Below, piece after piece: positions 10,073 through 17,756 of a stretch of 53,941 nucleotides of DNA. The stretch covers positions 1-53,941 of the forward strand of contig WTGG01000022.1 of NCBI GenBank assembly GCA_011523685.1, written 5' to 3'. The stretch comes from Coxiellaceae bacterium (GTDB taxonomy: Bacteria; Pseudomonadota; Gammaproteobacteria; Coxiellales; Coxiellaceae). Within the stretch, counting starts at the first letter, position 1; the number at the start of each line of letters is the position of its first letter. The notes beneath the pieces were generated by a model. The model worked only from the letters and a program-made list of their open reading frames with translations, did not search any database and was not told the origin of the DNA. The translations under genes were made by a program, and so were the position numbers.

Positions 10073-10160
10073 GTGAGCGTCACATAAACTCCATCAAAAA
10101 TCTTGGAAGCTAACGGCCAGTCACGCGACAACTTAGAAAAAACTACACACACGAAAAATT

Positions 10161-10409
10161 TTAGATAATCGCTCTCACAGTACCATCCATTGTTCCATTA
10201 TTCTTTAGTAATGCTAAACTTTTGGCAACTTCTTGCGTATTACCACAAATGGTATGTTCCGGGTCTCGGGAGAAGGTGACTAGTTCAGTAAAGGCGATAC
10301 GATTAGTATCCATTAATACCTGTAGGTTCATGTTTGTTAATATGACAAGAGACTCTGGCACTTCCTCACCTGTTTTTAATGTAGCCAATGTAACCGTTTG
10401 GGAAAACAT
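10161..10409 (-). CDS. Uncharacterised 82-residue protein, passenger of the IS66-derived element
   Basis: The ATG at 10409 is preceded by GGAGG at good spacing, which supports real translation. The product has no signal peptide, membrane helix or cysteine cluster. It mixes short beta-prone stretches (TVTLATL, SLVILTNMNLQVLM) with one helix-prone segment near the C-terminus (EVAKSLALLKN). I do not recognise a family. It lies next to the outer end of the inner IS66-derived element and is the only intact gene in it, so it may be the element's cargo. An IS66-type end motif (10454-10462) lies about 45 bp upstream and could separate it from any native promoter. Confidence 0.6.
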   Translation of the reverse strand: MFSQTVTLATLKTGEEVPESLVILTNMNLQVLMDTNRIAFTELVTFSRDPEHTICGNTQEVAKSLALLKNNGTMDGTVRAII

Positions 10410-10453
10410 AGTAACCTCCGTTAAAGTGTGTGTTATAAAGATAGTTGTTATTC

Positions 10454-10462
10454 GTGAGCGTC
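10454..10462. repeat. Internal IS66-type terminal motif GTGAGCGTC
   Basis: This is a third copy of the end motif inside the inner element, followed by GTGACCGTC 9 bp later. Only the short motif matches the other ends, so it may mark an earlier junction or be chance. Confidence 0.35.
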
Positions 10463-10587
10463 ATAATTGTGACCGTCGCATTATTGTTATCAGTGAATAT
10501 CAGAGATCACGACAAAATTGGCAGAATTAAATACAGGGACTATTAAGATAATATTAAATAAATGAAAAAATGAATTAAAACCTATGA

Positions 10588-10785
10588 TCACCTCTATTTG
10601 TCGCTTTTGTGATCTTTATTGGATTGCATGCCATCACTGACTCATCGAGTGACGTTGCACTGTGGTCAGCTTTCTTATGCTTTTCCCTTTCACGAGGCTT
10701 GTATCAATTGCTTTTTCTCAGACGTGCACTAGGGCAATCATTCACTGCCACCGATGATTTTAAACCATCGACGGTGCAAGCTTGA
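10588..10785 (+). pseudogene. C-terminal fragment of a probable MATE/DinF-type transporter
   Basis: A 65-codon frame bounded by stops contains two hydrophobic segments joined by HAITDSSSDVALWSAFLCF and then LSRGLYQLLFLRR. This pattern resembles the last helices of MATE-family efflux proteins, where a G/LW-A-L-F-RG segment precedes a basic end. There is no start codon and the rest of the gene is missing. It lies within the passenger DNA of the inner IS66-derived element. The family call is tentative; that it is a membrane-protein remnant is firmer. Confidence 0.4.
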
Positions 10786-10976
10786 GTGAACACAATCAAC
10801 GAAACACGTTTATCTGAATCATGGCGACACCGAATAAGTCAATGCCTTGGAGATGCCTATTCAAAGTGCTCATAATGCACGGGTGATGCATCACGATTGA
10901 AAGAGCAATACAACCGATAACTACCACACCCCCTTAAGCCCACAGAATGCAATCATTTCATCGTGAATGTATGAGC

Positions 10977-11104
10977 TCATGAGCAAGAACCATCATAAGT
11001 ACAAATTTGTTCGCAGCCACAGTCTGGATCATTACAGAAATCATGGACGGTGTAATTTGCACATCTAGATTTCACACACGTTGTACAATTAGTATTACTA
11101 CAAT
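10977..11104 (-). pseudogene. Cysteine-rich protein fragment cut by an IS66 end
   Basis: The minus strand reads 42 residues with nine cysteines (for example NCTTCVKSRC and CNDPDCGCEQIC) ending at TGA 10977. Its 5' side runs straight into the IS66 right-end motif at 11105, so the start of the gene is gone. Dense cysteines imply a disulfide-rich secreted product or a metal-binding peptide. A second, unrelated Cys/His-rich small protein gene lies at 14876-15075. Confidence 0.5.
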
Positions 11105-11113
11105 GTGAGCGTC
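11105..11113. repeat. IS66 right end next to the tnpC 3' terminus
   Basis: GTGAGCGTCGG followed by about 30 bp and then the tnpC stop codon (11140). The same arrangement, diverged, occurs at 12624. This is the native right end of the IS copy from which the inner element derives. Confidence 0.65.
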
Positions 11114-11139
11114 GGTGTCTAATTATTAAAGAGCGCAAG

Positions 11140-11579
11140 CTATTGATTTTTCGTTGTCACTTTAACGAGATCAATATTCCAAGGTAATAATGCCTCATAA
11201 TCTTCAGCTTTCTCGCAATAAGGGATAGCCTTCATGATTTCAACGTAATATTGATAGGGATCTAGTTTATGCAGTTTGGCAGAACGTATTAAACTAAAGT
11301 GGAGGCATAGCGCTCTTGCGACTGCCCTGACTTCCTGCAAATAGAAAGTTCTTTCTATCGATAACAAAGGGCTTTATTTCTCCTTCCGTATGGTTGTTGT
11401 CGATGAGGTAGCGACCATCTTCACAAAAGCGCGTTAATCCATCCCAGTGACGCAGGGTATATTTAATGGCTTTTGCTATTGGGGATTTTTGTGGCACTAA
11501 AGGCTGCTTTACTCTTGCCGCTTTCATTGCAGGATTTAACTAATTCTTGCCATTGATCAATCGATTTACTTTCTGCCAT
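11140..11579 (-). pseudogene. Internally deleted IS66 transposase: tnpA start fused to tnpC end
   Basis: ATG 11579 opens MAESKSIDQWQELVKSCNES, the TnpA start. The sequence then jumps into the C-terminal catalytic part of TnpC (KAIKYTLRHWDGL, YLIDNNHTEGEI, RKNFLFAGSQGSRK). A further frame change near 11330 leads into the TnpC tail (IRSAKLHKLDPYQYYVEIM ... VTTKNQ). The DDE N-terminal part is missing, so no active transposase is made. Confidence 0.85.
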
Positions 11580-11659
11580 ATCTTATTCCTTGGTTATGCA
11601 AAACCAAAGTATGGCTAAGTTAAATTATTTAGCTAGGGTGTAGTTGCTGTGACGGTTAC

Positions 11660-11667
11660 AGTAAAAA
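11660..11667. repeat. 8-bp target-site duplication AGTAAAAA, right copy
   Basis: Identical to 10065-10072 and directly adjacent to the element end at 11659. Confidence 0.9.
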
Positions 11668-11813
11668 TAGCTGATCCAAAGCAGGCGTTAGCACGACTTC
11701 AGCTTGGTAATGGTTGCTCACTTGAAATAATGTCACAAGAGGCATCCTCGCCTGAGTTAGAGATGTTGAGAGCTAGGCTATGTTATTCAAAAGCACCTGG
11801 CTATACCTCATGA
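11660..11813 (+). pseudogene. IS66 TnpA, C-terminal part
   Basis: It reads VKIADPKQALARLQLGNGCS and on to a TGA at 11811-11813. This matches the usual end of IS66 TnpA, where a short L-x-NG-x-x-L-x-I segment precedes the stop. It is in frame with 9907-10072 once the inner element and one octamer are removed. The stop overlaps the ATG of the tnpB remnant, the normal IS66 arrangement. Confidence 0.7.
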
Positions 11814-11944
11814 TGGTTGATTTTAGAATTCAACTGGATGGGCTCATCGTAATTATTGTTGATGTGCTAGATAAAGATCCATCATCTTGTGATCTATTTC
11901 TATTTAGAAGATGTAGTTCGTGTGACGCTTGCGATGTTCCATAA
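11810..11944 (+). pseudogene. IS66 TnpB N-terminal remnant
   Basis: It reads MMVDFRIQLDGL ... DKDPSSCDLFLFRR, matching the TnpB core pattern DFRxxIDGL ... DPxSxxLFLFR. It ends at TAA 11942, about half the usual 110-120 residues, with no continuation seen. Confidence 0.7.
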
Positions 11945-12123
11945 AAGTCAACTACCCAGCAATGACGTATTTTGTTTATTTGTCATTACACCCTGTACGT
12001 AATTTAATTCGCACACCATTATAGGAAGAACACCTTATATTTTATTTTCCATAAAAAATAATTGCTATTCAATAAGTTAAATATTCCAGACGTGTCGTGC
12101 AGGTTTTTGTTCTACCAATGTAC
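11945..12123. other. Decayed DNA behind the IS66 tnpB remnant
   Basis: AT-rich, no convincing frame. It should contain the rest of the older IS66 copy, but I cannot recognise tnpC or a right end here. Confidence 0.3.
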
Positions 12124-12129
12124 TATAAT
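12124..12129 (+). promoter_or_regulatory. Putative -10 box of the 12166 gene
   Basis: TATAAT lies 37 bp before ATG 12166. The region 17 bp further upstream is T-rich but has no good TTGACA, so this is a partial promoter call. Confidence 0.4.
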
Positions 12130-12165
12130 AAAAGAGATGTTTATGGCTTATGTTAGGAGCTTACA

Positions 12166-12627
12166 ATGAAACGTACACCTTATCTGTTTAAGACACCCCA
12201 GTTGCTTGGGTTCTGCCTAATTGGATTTCCTTTAATATCATTATCTAGCAACCAAGTCACAGTTTATAATATCACCAACACTTGCCAAACAGAGCAATTC
12301 AACGACCAGTCTTCTCCCCCTGTTGGCACACACCCCATCGATTCAGTGGCTAAGGTGTCTCAGCCTGTTCAAATGTGGACACAAGATGAAAATGGATATT
12401 TTGTACCGGGAGATACTGTCAATGTCGGTGATTCTATAAACGGGTATTATCTGAATGGTAATGATGTGCAAATCTTATACGGGAATAAACCCCATTACAT
12501 CGGCATAGAAGTTGGCTCTGATAAGACAGAAATTTACTTAACAACTCGGAAATGGTATCCCGGCGGCGAAGCAAGTTATGAAATTTACGCATATGGCGAA
12601 CTGCCTAGCAATTGTCCTACTCCCTGA
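12166..12627 (+). CDS. Secreted protein of unknown function, probably truncated at its 3' end by an IS66 remnant
   Basis: The 153-residue product starts with a signal-like segment (about residues 9-28, LLGFCLIGFPLISLSS). A Ser/Thr/Pro-containing region and a beta-rich domain follow. Two cysteines (in TNTCQ and SNCPTP) could pair outside the cytosol. The ribosome site TTAGGAG stands before ATG 12166. The TGA stop (12625-12627) is formed by the IS66-type end CTGAGCGTC itself, so the original gene probably continued further. I do not recognise the family. It is an isolated gene in a region of mobile-element scars. Confidence 0.6.
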   Translation: MKRTPYLFKTPQLLGFCLIGFPLISLSSNQVTVYNITNTCQTEQFNDQSSPPVGTHPIDSVAKVSQPVQMWTQDENGYFVPGDTVNVGDSINGYYLNGNDVQILYGNKPHYIGIEVGSDKTEIYLTTRKWYPGGEASYEIYAYGELPSNCPTP

Positions 12628-12700
12628 GCGTCAAATTTTAAATTACCAAAGAGTGTAAGTTATTGATCTTTTTTGGTCACTTTAGTGGTGAACGGTATGT
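12624..12700 (-). mobile_element. IS66 right-end scar with the tnpC 3' tip
   Basis: CTGAGCGTC is followed by a sequence similar to 11105-11165, with the tnpC tail reading VTKKDQ and a stop where the 11140 copy has VTTKNQ. Only about 75 bp are recognisable. Confidence 0.6.
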
Positions 12701-12766
12701 TAGCAGTTGCTGCTTGAGGGAAATTATCCATAAATACATCGTTAGCGCCGAGATAATAGGTTAATG

Positions 12767-12777
12767 GTAACCGTCAC
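12767..12777. repeat. IS66 left-end motif GTAACCGTCAC
   Basis: Identical over 11 bases to the left ends at 9823 and 11659. It abuts a LysR fragment rather than a tnpA gene, so it marks an old recombination or deletion joint. Confidence 0.5.
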
Positions 12778-13019
12778 ACTCATTAAACACCTTAAAAGCA
12801 TTGGTTATGCAAGGTATCTGTATAGCCTGTCTTCCGCAATTTATGGTGGGATCTGAGATAGCACAACATAAGTTACTTCCCGTATTACCCTCGTACCAAT
12901 TAAACCCATCATCATTGTATGTATTAAAGCCCATGAGAGATCATAACTCGTCAGCCGTCAACTTGTTCATTGAATACCTGTTTCAGCATACGAAAACATC
13001 AGGTAATCAGAGATCGTAA
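12771..13019 (+). pseudogene. C-terminal fragment of a LysR-family regulator
   Basis: It reads LNTLKALVMQGICIACLPQF ... KLLPVLPSYQLNPSSLYVL ... AVNLFIEYLF. This is the end of the LysR effector-binding domain (usual pattern aGlGIacLPxflv ... LvpvLpdy). The DNA-binding half is gone and the fragment begins at the IS66-type motif at 12767. Confidence 0.75.
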
Positions 13020-13161
13020 CAGGCGATTGATAGGCATTGATTACAGAATATTATATTTTCTAAAAATCGCACATTGACATTGATAAGATGAGACCGATCG
13101 TTACGCAAGACTACTAGCATCATATAATCAATAACTCTCCCTTAAACCATCACCAGCTAAA

Positions 13162-13722
13162 TCAACGGATTGATAGAGGTAAAGAATGATCTTCATTAAA
13201 AGTGATCTTTTTAAAATTGTCGAATATCATTAGAAAGGTTGAGGCACTTTGTGTTAAACCTGGAACAAGCGACTCATAAGTCTCGCGTAGATCTTCATGA
13301 ACCTTTAATATTGCATTCTTTTTGTTTGTATTCTTGGAATTTTTAAAATACTTTTCAATGAGTTCTATTTTTTTTCTTCAGCAATATCAGGTGATAGAAG
13401 ATTTTGTTTTAGTTGATAACTACTGTTTGATCCGGATTCAAAAATGCTATAAGGAGTATTTACATCACTAAACTGATCTAGACGTAGAATCCTCTCTATT
13501 AGTGCCTGCATGTAAATTTTAATAATTTCTGCAATAATTCCTTCATCATTCCTTTCAATGTGTCTTCTGTGAAACCGCTTTTATAATCTTCATCCCTTAA
13601 TAAATCATATGCCTCTTTAATCAATGATGGAAGACTATCTTTTTTTTTGATTCTTTTGGTAACTCCTTCATCTCAGAAGTTTCTCGATAATTTTGCTCGT
13701 GGTATTTAGCGCCTTTATGCAT
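13162..13722 (-). pseudogene. Unknown gene with about three frameshifts
   Basis: ATG 13722 (after AGAGAATT) begins MHKGAKYHEQNYRETSEMKE. The frame changes in a run of nine A near 13650, again near 13545, and again in a run of eight A near 13370. It ends at TGA 13162. Joining the pieces gives about 180 mostly helical, charged residues, such as SLIKEAYDLLRDEDYKSG, DEGIIAEIIKIYMQALIERI and LRETYESLVPGLTQSASTFL. No domain is recognised. The composition of the joined pieces is coherent, so this was one gene. Confidence 0.6.
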
Positions 13723-14143
13723 TATCTAATTCTCTTTTGTTATGCATCGATTCGATTAAATATTCAATGCTGAACATTCCAGATGCAATAAATTAACAAA
13801 ATATTAACTTTTGAGTTTTTTTTTGCTCAAAAAAACGTTTTTTTGTTGGATTACTGCAGTTAATGCCCGTTACTTAATGCTTTCTTAGTGTTTGCTTAAA
13901 GTTTTATTTAGCTTAACTTAGAGATTTCTTAGACAATATTTTTTTACAATGAAAGCAGAATCACCCCAAAAATTATTTAGTAGAAACCGATGATTGTTTT
14001 TCTATATTCATAAGATTTTCTTCAAAGTGCATAAAATCAAAAGAAAACAAATAATGGCTTTTTTAAATAACTGGCATCTCGCGACATTATGAAAAGCATC
14101 TGCAAGATGAGGAATAAGCATCCAATGCATTGCTTCCAATGGG
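13723..14143. other. AT-rich gap with one copy of a 23-bp direct repeat
   Basis: No coding frame is convincing. It contains poly-T/poly-A runs and the left copy (13898-13920) of a 23-bp sequence found again at 15447-15469. Confidence 0.4.
13898..13920. repeat. 23-bp direct repeat, left copy
   Basis: AAAGTTTTATTTAGCTTAAC plus three bases (CTTA overlap to position 13920), identical to 15447-15469; the next 10 bp also match at 8 positions. The copies bracket about 1.5 kb of decayed accessory genes. Confidence 0.6.
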
Positions 14144-14410
14144 ATGCAGGCACAACAGGACGTTCCAGAATCTTTGCGTTTACTAGACGGTGAAGGGGGT
14201 GCGGGATACAGGTATTATTTTTTACGCTTTTCTACTGATCAGCAAGATAAACTCACGCATACGCGTAATAAAATTGCTAAAATAAACATTTTTGCAAACT
14301 ATGGCTATCATTTAGATGAATTGAATGACCGTGTAATCTTGTCTAAAATACGTGTTCCTGCGAACTTTCCTCGAATAAAATCAATATTCAAATGCTTTAA
14401 AAGATACTGA
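14144..14410 (+). CDS. Unknown 88-residue frame, possibly the start of a decayed gene
   Basis: It reads MQAQQDVPESLRLLDGEGG ... and ends KCFKRY. No family is recognised and no strong ribosome site is seen. Just downstream another frame (14421-14578) reads on with one in-frame TGA, including FFGDPAVHNKCDLKKLASDH. The two may be parts of one frameshifted gene. Composition is AT-rich like its neighbours. Confidence 0.35.
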   Translation: MQAQQDVPESLRLLDGEGGAGYRYYFLRFSTDQQDKLTHTRNKIAKINIFANYGYHLDELNDRVILSKIRVPANFPRIKSIFKCFKRY

Positions 14411-14578
14411 ATATCATTAACTTGCTGCTGTCGAAGTCAGAAAAAGTACTCGTTTAGTTGGCAAAGACAGAATGAGTTCTTTAGAAAGTTTCCAACCTAC
14501 GCTTCGAATAAATATCGCTTGATTTTTCGGTGATCCTGCAGTCCATAATAAATGTGATTTAAAAAAATTAGCTAGTGA

Positions 14579-14875
14579 TCATCTAGGTAAGCCTAAGCCA
14601 TAACTCAATGTCCTCTCAGTATTGATATGGTAATCGCTTTCATAACCGGTGATGCTAAAATGTACTGAGGAATAATCATACATAGTTGCAGGTTTTACTA
14701 CCGCGTCAAGCGCGGATGCTTTTACGCCTAATCATAACCAATCACAATGATTGCCGACAGGGTTTAATTCTATGAGTCAAAAGGCTAAAAAAACGAAAAA
14801 GTTGTTTTTAACAAAACTCAAAGAAATGGAAACTATTGTGTGTATTTAGCATTACACAATGTGTTTTGCATTAGT
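14579..14875. other. Gap with only a 25-codon frame
   Basis: A short frame at about 14774-14850 starts MSQKAKKTKKLFLTK and is lysine-rich. Nothing else is supported. It may be chance. Confidence 0.3.
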
Positions 14876-15075
14876 TTACACACATTCCATCTCGCACTTT
14901 CTACCAACTTGTGTGTGTGATTGTTTCTTACATTTATGTTTATGCTTACAATGTCCATCATGTGCTATTGGTTTGTGTCCACTACAGAATTTCATATTAC
15001 ATTTAGGCCACCTGCCATAGCTCCAAGAGGAATTACTAAAGAAAACGTACAAACTAAGAAAATTATTTTTAACAT
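14876..15075 (-). pseudogene. Small secreted Cys/His-rich protein gene with a frameshift after the signal peptide
   Basis: ATG 15075, with AGGTGA 6 bp upstream, gives a clear signal peptide (MLKIIFLVCTFSLVIPLGAM) that meets a stop soon after AGG. In the neighbouring frame the DNA then reads a Cys/His/Lys-rich mature region (WPKCNMKFCSGHKPIAHDGH, then CKHKHKCKK and CEMECV) to TAA 14876. One shift near 15010 joins the two into a protein of about 66 residues with six mature cysteines and seven histidines. Such a peptide could bind metal or be disulfide-knotted. The frameshift may be decay or a sequencing error. Confidence 0.6.
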
Positions 15076-15510
15076 TTTTTTCACCTATCATTTTTTTTAA
15101 CACTGTAATTGTAGATCAAAAAAAAATTTTTTCTGATTTTGAAGTAATGTATTGATACTATGTAATTTTTTAATTTATGGTCTCCATATAGGATAATACA
15201 TATGAAAAGTCGCCTTTTATCTTACGTAGATAATTGCCCTCGATGAAAGCTATTTCTATTGATATTGGAAGCGTGTTGTTAATAATTCCAGCCTCATAAA
15301 TGTAATGACTAACTTCAAGGACCCACACGCTCCTTCAACTGAATTAGTCTTTGATTTTTCCTTTTTACTGTTTGTCAAATTTTTGAACTTTCAAAATTAT
15401 CTCTGGCTTTTTTTATGAACGTCAGACGTTAAGTATTTAAAGACCAAAAGTTTTATTTAGCTTAACTTAAAGTTTTCTTGCTGAGCGTTTTCCTTATGCC
15501 AGCAACACGA
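15076..15510. other. AT-rich gap with the right copy of the 23-bp repeat
   Basis: Contains only very short frames (for example MKSRLLSYVDNCPR at about 15201) and the repeat copy at 15447-15469. No terminator is clear for the transporter that ends at 15511. Confidence 0.35.
15447..15469. repeat. 23-bp direct repeat, right copy
   Basis: Identical to 13898-13920; same orientation. Confidence 0.6.
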
Positions 15511-16803
15511 TTATGGCTTGTGTTGAGACGCATGGATAAAAAAACCTGAACGATGTGTGACCTTAAAAAACATATAGATTGCTACTGTGATTGACAAGAC
15601 AACGAATACCTCTGGTACCAACATGGGGTGATGATAAGTGTTAACCATGTAATTAAGACACCAAGGGAATAATGCAGCAATGAACACTGTAGAATTATTA
15701 TAAAAAGCAATGTGAGAAACACGTGACTTCACTGATGAATATTGACATAACGTATAGACCATAAATTTATTATACACACTAGCGGTAAAAGACAGTAACA
15801 CCATAGCCAGTATCAATATCAAGAAAGAGCCACTCGGCAATAAGCATAGTAAGACCGCACCCAAAACTAATGTCAGCGAAAGTCCTAACAGTACCGGCAT
15901 GACTCGATGGGACTGTTTAACAAACCATGAAAGAACCAACAGCGATGACATCACTACAGAAAAACAAATCGTGGAGCACAAAAATAAATCTTGCAGTGGA
16001 ATATGAAAATTCCTATGAAAATAAAGATTCCCCATACTTAAAAACTTTACCATACCCTCAAGAATAATGATTATCACCATCATAGCCAAAAACTGTTGAT
16101 AAAAAGTTTTCAGTGTCGACAGGTAACTAAATGAATACACTGTGTCACGAGACGATATAAAATCAGGTGTCTCTGAGGCGTAGAGGCGTATCGCGAATAG
16201 CAACAAACCTGACACGCCTGCCAATACATAAGGAAGACGCCAGGCATAGTCAACAATAGCATTGTGGTTATAAAACAAGGTTAATAGATAGCCAACTGCA
16301 ACTCCAATGAATCCTCCTAGCTGAGAAAAAAAAGAGGATCGTAGCAACTCTGAAAACTGTAACCCAGGTCTTGCGTGCTCGTAAATAAATACCATGCCAC
16401 CAGGGTATTCAATGCCTAAAGCAATACCTTGCAACAGACGGATCACAATAAATAATACAGGCAGCCAGAAAGCGTCAATGTAATTAATCGGTAAACATGC
16501 CAGCAAAGCTGTACTGAATGTCATCATCAGTGAGCTGATCACAAATGTCGATTTACGACCAACACTATCGGCAAATCGAGAAAAGACAAATCCACCAATA
16601 ATTCGACCCACATACCCTAACCAATAGATAAATAGCACAAGTAGAGAGCTGGCAGACGGACTCATGTGTGGAAAAAAAATGGTGTATAGGTACGCACTAA
16701 GTACCGTGTATAAACCAAAATCATACCATTCGATAATTACAGCTAGATTTGCAAATCGAGTGCTTTTTTTACTCGCGATCTCTGTTGATTTAAAGGCATT
16801 CAT
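15511..16803 (-). CDS. MHS-family (ProP-like) MFS transporter
   Basis: A 430-residue 12-helix permease of the metabolite:H+ symporter branch. The diagnostic IEWYDFGLYT stands in helix 1, and the loop 2-3 motif appears as GGFVFSRFADSVGRKST. RLLQGIALGIEYPGG marks helix 4 with its conserved Gly-Glu region. Known relatives carry proline/betaine, citrate, shikimate or ketoglutarate; the substrate here cannot be read. Expanded sets of such symporters are typical of Legionella-like bacteria. ATG 16803 follows GAGGAT. The gene is monocistronic, with no obvious frame damage. Confidence 0.88.
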   Translation of the reverse strand: MNAFKSTEIASKKSTRFANLAVIIEWYDFGLYTVLSAYLYTIFFPHMSPSASSLLVLFIYWLGYVGRIIGGFVFSRFADSVGRKSTFVISSLMMTFSTALLACLPINYIDAFWLPVLFIVIRLLQGIALGIEYPGGMVFIYEHARPGLQFSELLRSSFFSQLGGFIGVAVGYLLTLFYNHNAIVDYAWRLPYVLAGVSGLLLFAIRLYASETPDFISSRDTVYSFSYLSTLKTFYQQFLAMMVIIIILEGMVKFLSMGNLYFHRNFHIPLQDLFLCSTICFSVVMSSLLVLSWFVKQSHRVMPVLLGLSLTLVLGAVLLCLLPSGSFLILILAMVLLSFTASVYNKFMVYTLCQYSSVKSRVSHIAFYNNSTVFIAALFPWCLNYMVNTYHHPMLVPEVFVVLSITVAIYMFFKVTHRSGFFIHASQHKP

Positions 16804-16954
16804 GGCATCCTCGAAAAACAGAGTCTTGCATAAAAATGAAAGGGCTTGCGTTTTTTATCATTATTACCGGTGCTAAAATAAGTCTCATTAGCCTGATACT
16901 GGTGTTATCCTTAAACATACTAAAGATTGATTAAAGTAAATTTTAAAAAATACT

Positions 16955-17620
16955 CTAGATATCACGCTCTTCAGGCCCCTGTCTTTCCGTCCAACCTAAT
17001 AGTCGACGAGTCACAAAATGATAGACGCGTTTACCCGTCTTCATCCAAAGAGTACTTATCCATGATTTTGAAGCAAGGATTTTTTTTTCTTTTTCGGTGA
17101 CCGAATGGTATTTTCTTTTGTGTTTTAACAAGTGACGGAAATCTTCATAGCACAAGGTTAAAAACCACTGACTAATTCTATTTTTAAAACAGAAGGCTAG
17201 CTGAAAATCTGTCACAGACGGTGTACTATCCGGTGTGATAATCCAATTGGCTTCTTTGGCCAAGTCATTATTGACCACACCTGCTCGCTTTAACGTGTGC
17301 AACAAATGACGACTGGATTTAAAAAACTCGGGTGTTAAGCGATCATTCGCACGATGCATAGAATCGCCTTGAATGAAACTACGAATGTGTGAATGCCGCC
17401 CCACTTCGAGCAATGTGGGAAAATAAGGCGACTTCAGTGGCATTAGACGAGCCAATGCGCGCTTCTCATTACGTGCAAGCAAGCGAGCCAATGGTGTAAT
17501 CCATAGGTTTCGCGTATAAACCCGGCGAATAGCAGGAATTGATGCATCATTGGTGATAAACATCCCTTTCTCTATTTTACCAAAAGCATCACTTTTTAAC
17601 GTGGACTCATACTGAAACAT
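16955..17620 (-). CDS. RIO/LPS-kinase-like protein kinase
   Basis: A 221-residue protein with the compact bacterial RIO-like kinase pattern. The catalytic loop is VVNNDLAKEANWI, with D119 as likely base and N125 as metal ligand. It is followed by TDFQLA (D138 in place of the DFG aspartate), and the C-terminus is basic. The N-lobe is short, with no clear VAIK-type lysine. Related gammaproteobacterial proteins are annotated as small serine/threonine or lipid-A-core sugar kinases. The target is not known. ATG 17620 follows GAGGT. It is separate from pyrF by about 140 bp. Confidence 0.7.
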   Translation of the reverse strand: MFQYESTLKSDAFGKIEKGMFITNDASIPAIRRVYTRNLWITPLARLLARNEKRALARLMPLKSPYFPTLLEVGRHSHIRSFIQGDSMHRANDRLTPEFFKSSRHLLHTLKRAGVVNNDLAKEANWIITPDSTPSVTDFQLAFCFKNRISQWFLTLCYEDFRHLLKHKRKYHSVTEKEKKILASKSWISTLWMKTGKRVYHFVTRRLLGWTERQGPEERDI

Positions 17621-17756
17621 AAAAAGACCTCATAAATAGAAACATTAAGGTATAACCATCAGACTAACCTTATAGATTATTGGAGAACATGATAATCAGC
17701 TGTCACTCAACCCGCAAGCTTCTTCAGTGTTCGATATGATCAATAGTAAGTCAAAA

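Larger units (their letters stand above)
10073..11659. mobile_element. Inner 1,587-bp IS66-derived element carrying passenger DNA
   Basis: The ends are imperfect inverted repeats: GTGAGCGTCACATAAACTCC at 10073 and GTAACCGTCACAGCAACTAC read inward from 11659, 15 of 20 matching. They are flanked by the perfect octamer AGTAAAAA. From the 11659 end it carries the tnpA start, fused by a large deletion to the tnpC 3' end (11140-11579). A second right-end motif follows at 11105. The remaining 1 kb is not IS66 content: a cysteine-rich fragment, a transporter fragment and an intact 82-codon gene. It has no functional transposase, so it must have been mobilised in trans. This looks like an IS66 derivative that used a distal end and captured neighbouring DNA. 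Confidence 0.8.
9823..11944 (+). mobile_element. Older IS66-family element remnant (left end, tnpA, tnpB), interrupted by a second element
   Basis: The left end GTAACCGTCACATTAACTAC (9823-9842) is followed by about 50 bp nearly identical to the left end of the inner element. Next come tnpA in two pieces (9907-10072 and 11660-11813) and a tnpB remnant (11810-11944). Deleting 10073-11659 and one copy of the 8-bp duplication AGTAAAAA restores an uninterrupted tnpA frame across the join (VK-IADPKQ), which proves the order of events. The tnpC gene and the right end of this copy are not recognisable. Confidence 0.8.

Noticed and set aside
12767-13019. IS66 left end plus LysR as an element carrying its own regulator
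   Set aside because: The LysR piece lacks its DNA-binding half and no matching right end is found beyond it, so a deletion joint is simpler.
14750-14760. attC-like or integron site
   Set aside because: Only a short, poorly paired stem is present and no integron integrase is nearby.
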